Source: Microbacterium jejuense (GTDB lineage: Bacteria > Actinomycetota > Actinomycetes > Actinomycetales > Microbacteriaceae). From it: a stretch of 64,000 bases of DNA. The position numbers and the translations under genes are program-made. Within the stretch, counting starts at the first letter, position 1. Every line of letters starts with the position of its first letter. The DNA is taken from NCBI RefSeq assembly GCF_019511665.1, contig NZ_JAEUAW010000013.1, forward strand, positions 55,683-119,682, read 5' to 3'. The notes beneath the pieces were generated by a model. The model had not been told where the DNA came from and ran no database searches. It worked only from the letters and a program-made list of their open reading frames with translations. This document shows, in pieces, positions 60,288-64,000 of the stretch.

Positions 60288-61251
60288 GGTTCCCGTCCGT
60301 CCGCTGCCCGCGCTCACACGCCTCGGTTACGGCGCCGCGAACGTCGGCAACCTGTTCCGCGAGCTCAGCGACGAACAGGCCTGGGCGATCCTCGACGCGG
60401 CCTGGGACGCCGGCATCCGCTATTTCGACACGGCGCCGCACTACGGGCTGGGGCTGTCGGAGCGGCGCCTGGGCGCCTTCCTGCAGACCAAGCCGCGCGA
60501 CGAGTTCGTGATCTCGACGAAGGCCGGCCGCCTGCTGCGCCCGAACCCGGACGACGACGGCGGCCTCGACGTCGCGAACGACTTCCACGTGCCGACGACC
60601 CTGCGTCGCGAGTGGGACTTCTCGGCCGAGGGCATCCGCGCGAGCCTCGACGAGTCGCTGGAGCGCCTCGGGCTCGACCGCGTCGACATCCTCTACCTGC
60701 ACGATCCCGAGCGGCATGACCTCGACCTCGCGCTGCGTGAGGCGTTCCCCGCGCTCGAGCAGCTGCGCGACGAGGGTGCCGTCGACGCCGTCGGCATCGG
60801 CTCGATGGTCTCGTCGGCGCTCGCCGCCGCCGTCGAGGGCGCCGACCTCGACCTCATCATGGTCGCCGGCCGCTACACGCTGCTGGAGCAGTCCGCCGCC
60901 GACGACGTGCTGCCGGCCTGTCGTGCGCACGGGACCGGCGTGGTGGCGGCATCCGTCTTCAACTCCGGACTGCTCGCCAAGGACGAGCCGTCGCGAGACG
61001 ACCGGTACGAGTACGGCCGCATGCCCGACGAGCTGTGGCGCCACGTGCAGCGGATCGTCGCGGTGTGCCGGTCCTACGACGTGCCGCTGCCGGCGGCCGC
61101 CGTGCAGTTCACGCTGCGCGACCCGTCGGTGCGCTCGGTGGTCGTGGGCGGCAGCCGCCCCGAGCAGCTGCGTCGCAACGCGGAGCTGATGGCCGTCGAC
61201 ATCCCGCCGGCGCTCTGGGACGAGCTGGCAGCCGAGGGCCTCATCCGCTGA
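60274..61251 (+). CDS. Aldo/keto reductase, probable L-fucose 1-dehydrogenase
   Basis: 325 residues. TIM-barrel reductase with the catalytic set Asp (YFDTAPHYG, including Tyr), Lys in [10 protein letters not shown] and His in LYLHDPE, and a C-terminal cofactor region [15 protein letters not shown]. It fits the D-threo-aldose 1-dehydrogenase group, which oxidises L-fucose at C1 to the lactone, the entry step of the pathway. It overlaps the dehydratase gene and so is co-expressed with it. The AKR family acts on many sugars, so the substrate rests on context. A perfect palindromic terminator follows 12 bp after the stop. Confidence 0.87.
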   Translation: MPESEVPVRPLPALTRLGYGAANVGNLFRELSDEQAWAILDAAWDAGIRYFDTAPHYGLGLSERRLGAFLQTKPRDEFVISTKAGRLLRPNPDDDGGLDVANDFHVPTTLRREWDFSAEGIRASLDESLERLGLDRVDILYLHDPERHDLDLALREAFPALEQLRDEGAVDAVGIGSMVSSALAAAVEGADLDLIMVAGRYTLLEQSAADDVLPACRAHGTGVVAASVFNSGLLAKDEPSRDDRYEYGRMPDELWRHVQRIVAVCRSYDVPLPAAAVQFTLRDPSVRSVVVGGSRPEQLRRNAELMAVDIPPALWDELAAEGLIR

Positions 61252-61263
61252 CGCAGGGCGGGA

Positions 61264-61291
61264 CGTGGATGCCGGGCGCCCGGCATCCACG
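61264..61291. terminator. 28-bp perfect palindrome, bidirectional terminator
   Basis: CGTGGATGCCGGGC at 61264-61277 is followed at once by its exact complement to 61291. It lies between two converging genes, 12 bp and 3 bp from their stop codons, and shares GTGGATGCCG/CGGCATCCAC with the palindrome at 14055. Confidence 0.75.
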
Positions 61292-61294
61292 CGG

Positions 61295-63181
61295 TCAGTC
61301 GTTCAGCCCGAAGAGGTCGAGCGGGTGGGTCAGGCGCCACCACGGCGACGGGTCCGACACGTCGGCGGCCAGCGTCAGGTCGACCGAGGTGCTGTTGAGC
61401 GGGCCTGTGACCTGCAGGGAGCCGACGGCGTCGCCGGAGTCGCGCGCGTCGCCGAGGTCGAAGCTCGTGGCGACGGTGCCGACGCCGCCGTTCCAGAGGA
61501 TCACCGAGGCATCGGTCGACGCGATCACGTCGACCTTGTCGCCCCAGCGCGTCTCGACGATGCCGGCCACGGTTCCCGCGGTGACGGACGGCTTCAGTTG
61601 CAGCTCCTGCTCGAGCTGCGCGTAGATGGCGCGCGAAGCCGCAAGACGGGCCTCGTCGTCGGGCTGGCCGAGCACCGACGCGTACAGGCGGACTGTCGTG
61701 TCGCCGATCGTGACGTCCTTGGCCGACAGCAGGTTCCACGCGTCGAGCGTGCCGGTCTTCACGCCGACGACGCCCGGGTCGGCGAGCAGCCCGTTCGTGT
61801 TCTCGACCGTGCCCGCGCCGGGCAGCACCACCGACTGCTGTGCGACGATCTCGGCGATGACGGGGTTCGCCAGCGCCTTCTGCGCCAGCGGGATGAGAGA
61901 TTCGGGACTGGCCGTGTTGCGCTTGTCGATGCCGGTCGGCTCGTACAGCGTGATGCCGGGCACGCCGTGATCGGCCAGCCACTTGTTCGCGGCCGACGCG
62001 TACACCGCGTCGGACGGGAAGAGGTTCTGTGCCAGCCGGTCGGCGTAGTTGCCGGCGGAGCCGATGAGCATGCCCTGCAGCAGCTGGTACTCGGTGAGCG
62101 TGCCGCCCACCGGGACGTTGAGGGCGGACTCTCCCTGGCGCAGGTACTGCCAGTAGGCGTTGCGGTCGGCCGCCGTGAACCTGTACTCGGGCCCCTGCTC
62201 ACCCACCGCGAGGGGCATCTCGTCGAGTACAACCAGTGCCGTCACGACCTTGGTGATGCTGGCGATCGCGTCGGCGTCGGGCGTCGACGCGAGGGTGCCG
62301 ATGCCCTCGACCGCCTCGGCGGCGCTGCCCTGCGCGGGCCACGCGGGCACCGCGGCCGGCGCCGCGGCGGGCTCCACCTGGACGGCGGTGACGGTGGGGG
62401 CGACGGCGTGCAGCGGCCACAGCAGCGTCGTACCGGCGTAGGCCGCGACGAGCCCTGCGATCACGAGCGTCGGCACGATGACGCCGACCCGCAGCGGCGA
62501 GCGTCGCGGGGCGTCCGAGAGCAGGTCGGCCTCGACGGCGACATACGGGGTCGCGGCGGCAGCCAGGTCGTCGGGTGCGCCCACGCGGCCGACAGCCGCC
62601 GGGTCGACCCACGACAGTGCGGCGGGGGCGTCGCCGGGGCGCGTCGTCACCGACGGCTGTTGCGGCGCGAGGGACGGCGAGGAGCCCGGGGCGAGCGAGG
62701 GAGCGGCGATCGTCGACGGCGCGGGCTCCGGGTCGACGGCAGTGCCGACCACGGGTGCCGGGCCGGTGGCGACGAAGCCGAGCGCGGCGGCGAGGTCTGT
62801 GCTCGCGGTGGTCGTGGGCACCGCTGCCGGGAGCTCGGGCTCCACCGCCTGCGCCGACGTCGGCACGGGGTCGAAGGGCGCGGCATCGAAGCGTGGCGTG
62901 GAATCGAACGACGGCGCCGGGCCGAGTGTCGGCGTCGGGCCGAAGGCCGGCGCAGGCTCGAACAGCGGCGCCGACGGTGCCGCGGCGGCCGCCGGAGCGT
63001 TGAACGGAGCCGCGGCGATCGATGTGGGCACGGCGGCCGTGTCGACCGGGACCGTGCTGGCGGGTCTCGGAGTCATCGCCCCGTCGAACGGGGGCGTGAA
63101 CCCCGCCGGCGACGTCGGGAACTCGCCCGTGCGCGCACGACGCTCACGGCGCGAGGGCGCGGGAGCGTCGTTCTGAGTCAC
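61295..63181 (-). CDS. D-alanyl-D-alanine carboxypeptidase with long cytosolic head
   Basis: 628 residues. Residues 1-225 form a Pro/Ala-rich, probably disordered cytosolic part beginning with SRRERRARTGEFPTSP. One membrane span lies at about 229-255 (RVGVIVPTLVIAGLVAAYAG). The extracellular enzyme has the serine-peptidase S11 motifs SITK (Ser308, Lys311) and KTG (475-477); the SxN motif is represented by SAGN (375-378), one residue longer than usual. It trims the terminal D-Ala of peptidoglycan stems. The head is much longer than in typical enzymes and may link it to the divisome; that is a guess. The GTG at 63181 precedes MTQNDAP; a divergent riboswitch lies just upstream. Confidence 0.82.
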   Translation of the reverse strand: MTQNDAPAPSRRERRARTGEFPTSPAGFTPPFDGAMTPRPASTVPVDTAAVPTSIAAAPFNAPAAAAAPSAPLFEPAPAFGPTPTLGPAPSFDSTPRFDAAPFDPVPTSAQAVEPELPAAVPTTTASTDLAAALGFVATGPAPVVGTAVDPEPAPSTIAAPSLAPGSSPSLAPQQPSVTTRPGDAPAALSWVDPAAVGRVGAPDDLAAAATPYVAVEADLLSDAPRRSPLRVGVIVPTLVIAGLVAAYAGTTLLWPLHAVAPTVTAVQVEPAAAPAAVPAWPAQGSAAEAVEGIGTLASTPDADAIASITKVVTALVVLDEMPLAVGEQGPEYRFTAADRNAYWQYLRQGESALNVPVGGTLTEYQLLQGMLIGSAGNYADRLAQNLFPSDAVYASAANKWLADHGVPGITLYEPTGIDKRNTASPESLIPLAQKALANPVIAEIVAQQSVVLPGAGTVENTNGLLADPGVVGVKTGTLDAWNLLSAKDVTIGDTTVRLYASVLGQPDDEARLAASRAIYAQLEQELQLKPSVTAGTVAGIVETRWGDKVDVIASTDASVILWNGGVGTVATSFDLGDARDSGDAVGSLQVTGPLNSTSVDLTLAADVSDPSPWWRLTHPLDLFGLND

Positions 63182-63210
63182 TCGCCAAAGATACCTTGCC
63201 GGCTCGGCGG

Positions 63211-63216
63211 TATACT
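63211..63216 (+). promoter_or_regulatory. -10 box TATACT before the TPP riboswitch
   Basis: TATACT at 63211-63216 would place the transcript start near 63223, just before the riboswitch. No good -35 is seen at standard spacing. Confidence 0.5.
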
Positions 63217-63227
63217 CAACGCCACAA

Positions 63228-63313
63228 CCACGGGAGTCCGGTGAGCCGGGCTGAGAGGAAGCGACCCACGCTTCGACCGTCGAACCTGATCCGGATCATG
63301 CCGGCGCAGGGAG
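63228..63313 (+). promoter_or_regulatory. TPP riboswitch (THI element)
   Basis: It contains the near-invariant CTGAGAGG, ACCTGATCCGGATCATGCCGG in parts and GCGCAGGGAGG, preceded by GGGAGTCCGGTGAGCCGGG. These are the two arms that bind thiamine pyrophosphate. The ribosome binding site GGAGGAG overlaps the 3' end of the element, so TPP binding should hide it and stop translation of the gene at 63322. Confidence 0.95.
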
Positions 63314-63321
63314 GAGTACAT

Positions 63322-63966
63322 ATGCACGCGTCCACGTCTGCTTCGGCCACCGTCGCAGGGGCATCAGCGATCTCGCACCGCCTTCGGTGGCGCGTCGTCG
63401 ACATCGTCGTCGCCGCCGTCCTCGGCGTCGCGATCGGCCTCGTCTTCTGGGCCTGGAACACCGTCGGCGGCACCTGGTTCGTCGCCATGGACGGTCTCAC
63501 GCCCGGCCTCGGCGGCATCGCCGTCGGCATCTGGCTCATCGGCGGCGTCATCGGCGGTCTCGTCATCCGCAAGCCCGGCGCGGCGCTGCTCGTCGAGGTG
63601 ATCGCCGCGCTCGTGTCGATGCTGATCGGCAACGTGTGGGGCATCTCCACGGTGCTGTCGGGCCTCGTCCAGGGCCTCGGCGCCGAGGTCGTCTTCGCGC
63701 TGTTCCTGTATCGCCGCTTCACGCTGCCGGTCGCGATGCTCGCCGGAGTGGGCGCCGCCGTCGGCGCGTGGGTGTTCGAGCTGTTCTACGGCAGCTCGCC
63801 CAACATCCTCAAGACCGTCGAGTTCAACGTCATCTACCTGGTGTCGCTGGCCGTCTCGGGTGCCCTGCTCGCCGGTCTCGTCGGCTGGCTCGCGGTGCGC
63901 GCGCTCGCCGCCACCGGCGCGCTGAACCGCTTCGCCGCCGGACGCGAAGCGCGCCGCGAGGTCTGA
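63322..63966 (+). CDS. ECF transporter substrate-binding subunit, YkoE-type (thiamine or precursor)
   Basis: 214 residues, about six membrane spans: 26-45, 52-75, 82-105, 110-125, 130-155 and 168-195. The central part (GGTWFVAMDGLTPG, GGVIGGLVIRKPGAALLVEV, GNVWGISTVLSGLVQGLGAE) matches YkoE-type S components of ECF importers for thiamine or hydroxymethylpyrimidine. The TPP riboswitch directly upstream confirms the vitamin B1 link. The ATG at 63322 follows GGAGGAG by 6 nt. Energy-coupling ATPase and T components are expected downstream but lie outside the window. Confidence 0.92.
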   Translation: MHASTSASATVAGASAISHRLRWRVVDIVVAAVLGVAIGLVFWAWNTVGGTWFVAMDGLTPGLGGIAVGIWLIGGVIGGLVIRKPGAALLVEVIAALVSMLIGNVWGISTVLSGLVQGLGAEVVFALFLYRRFTLPVAMLAGVGAAVGAWVFELFYGSSPNILKTVEFNVIYLVSLAVSGALLAGLVGWLAVRALAATGALNRFAAGREARREV

Positions 63967-64000
63967 CATGGCGGGCTCGCCCGCCCGCCATGTCAGACCT
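63959..64000 (+). other. 18-bp perfect stem-loop at window end
   Basis: AGGTCTGACATGGCGGGC at 63959-63976 pairs fully with 63983-64000 across a 6-nt loop, and overlaps the YkoE-type stop codon. It may be a terminator or may separate this gene from the rest of an ECF operon. The stem may extend past the window. Confidence 0.6.

Overview
The window looks like a chromosomal segment from a high-GC actinobacterium of the family Microbacteriaceae, most likely Microbacterium or a close relative. The support is G/C-rich third codon positions, frequent GTG starts and 4-bp ATGA/GTGA gene overlaps, start codons about 7 nt after TAnnnT boxes (leaderless transcripts), a coenzyme F420 gene set, DUF222/HNH and actinobacterial DUF genes, and a cell-wall protein with an LALTG class-E sortase signal. 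I see no rRNA, tRNA, CRISPR array, transposase or prophage. The genus call is inference from gene content.

Layout. 1-7084: the start of a secreted protein (cut by the window edge), then a giant secreted pectin enzyme that fuses a rhamnogalacturonan acetylesterase to a PL11 rhamnogalacturonan lyase, with LacI-type operator candidates upstream. 7085-14035: lactate-oxidase family enzyme, small membrane protein, two lipoproteins (one a solute-binding/VWA fusion), a membrane partner, and glycyl-tRNA synthetase. 14036-26315: LALTG surface protein, DrrAB-like exporter, DUF222-HNH protein, DUF6176 protein, large BTAD/NB-ARC-like regulator, DUF1801 and HhH-GPD repair proteins. 26491-33470: four-gene MacB/FtsX-type ABC exporter. 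34397-39822: protoporphyrinogen-oxidase-like protein, three small envelope proteins, hemD, fbiA/cofD and a TauE-type exporter. 39988-47383: leftward F420 operon (fbiC, a Baeyer-Villiger-type monooxygenase, fgd, cofC) followed by cupin, methyltransferase and small membrane genes. 47487-54801: ABC transporter with a very long acidic tail, 3-hydroxyisobutyryl-CoA hydrolase-like enzyme, LssY-C-like and J-domain/NERD-like proteins. 55125-61251: an L-fucose oxidation regulon. 61295-64000: D-Ala-D-Ala carboxypeptidase and a TPP-riboswitch-controlled ECF (YkoE-type) gene.

How genes work together. Five enzymes at 55843-61251 fit the non-phosphorylated L-fucose route: dehydrogenase, lactonase, L-fuconate dehydratase, 2-keto-3-deoxy-L-fuconate dehydrogenase and FAH-type hydrolase, ending in pyruvate and L-lactate. 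A FadR-type GntR regulator sits at the edge, and a shared GACATCGGATGTC-like palindrome lies in both divergent promoters. The pectin enzyme and the lactate-oxidase gene elsewhere in the window fit a plant-polysaccharide lifestyle. cofD, cofC, fbiC and fgd cover much of F420 synthesis and use, but the CofH half of FbiC lacks its iron-sulfur cysteines.

The most unusual signal is a set of palindromic repeat families. The main one (here R1) is a REPIN-like inverted pair with arms resembling TCGTTGAGCG and CGCTCAACGA, about 110-140 bp per unit. It forms arrays between genes and has also entered reading frames without breaking them: the linker of FbiC, the tails of two ABC ATPases, and a loop of the lactate-oxidase family protein. 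A second family (R2) supplies the C-terminal tail of a methyltransferase. This resembles the in-frame palindromic elements known from Rickettsia, in an unrelated high-GC actinobacterium.
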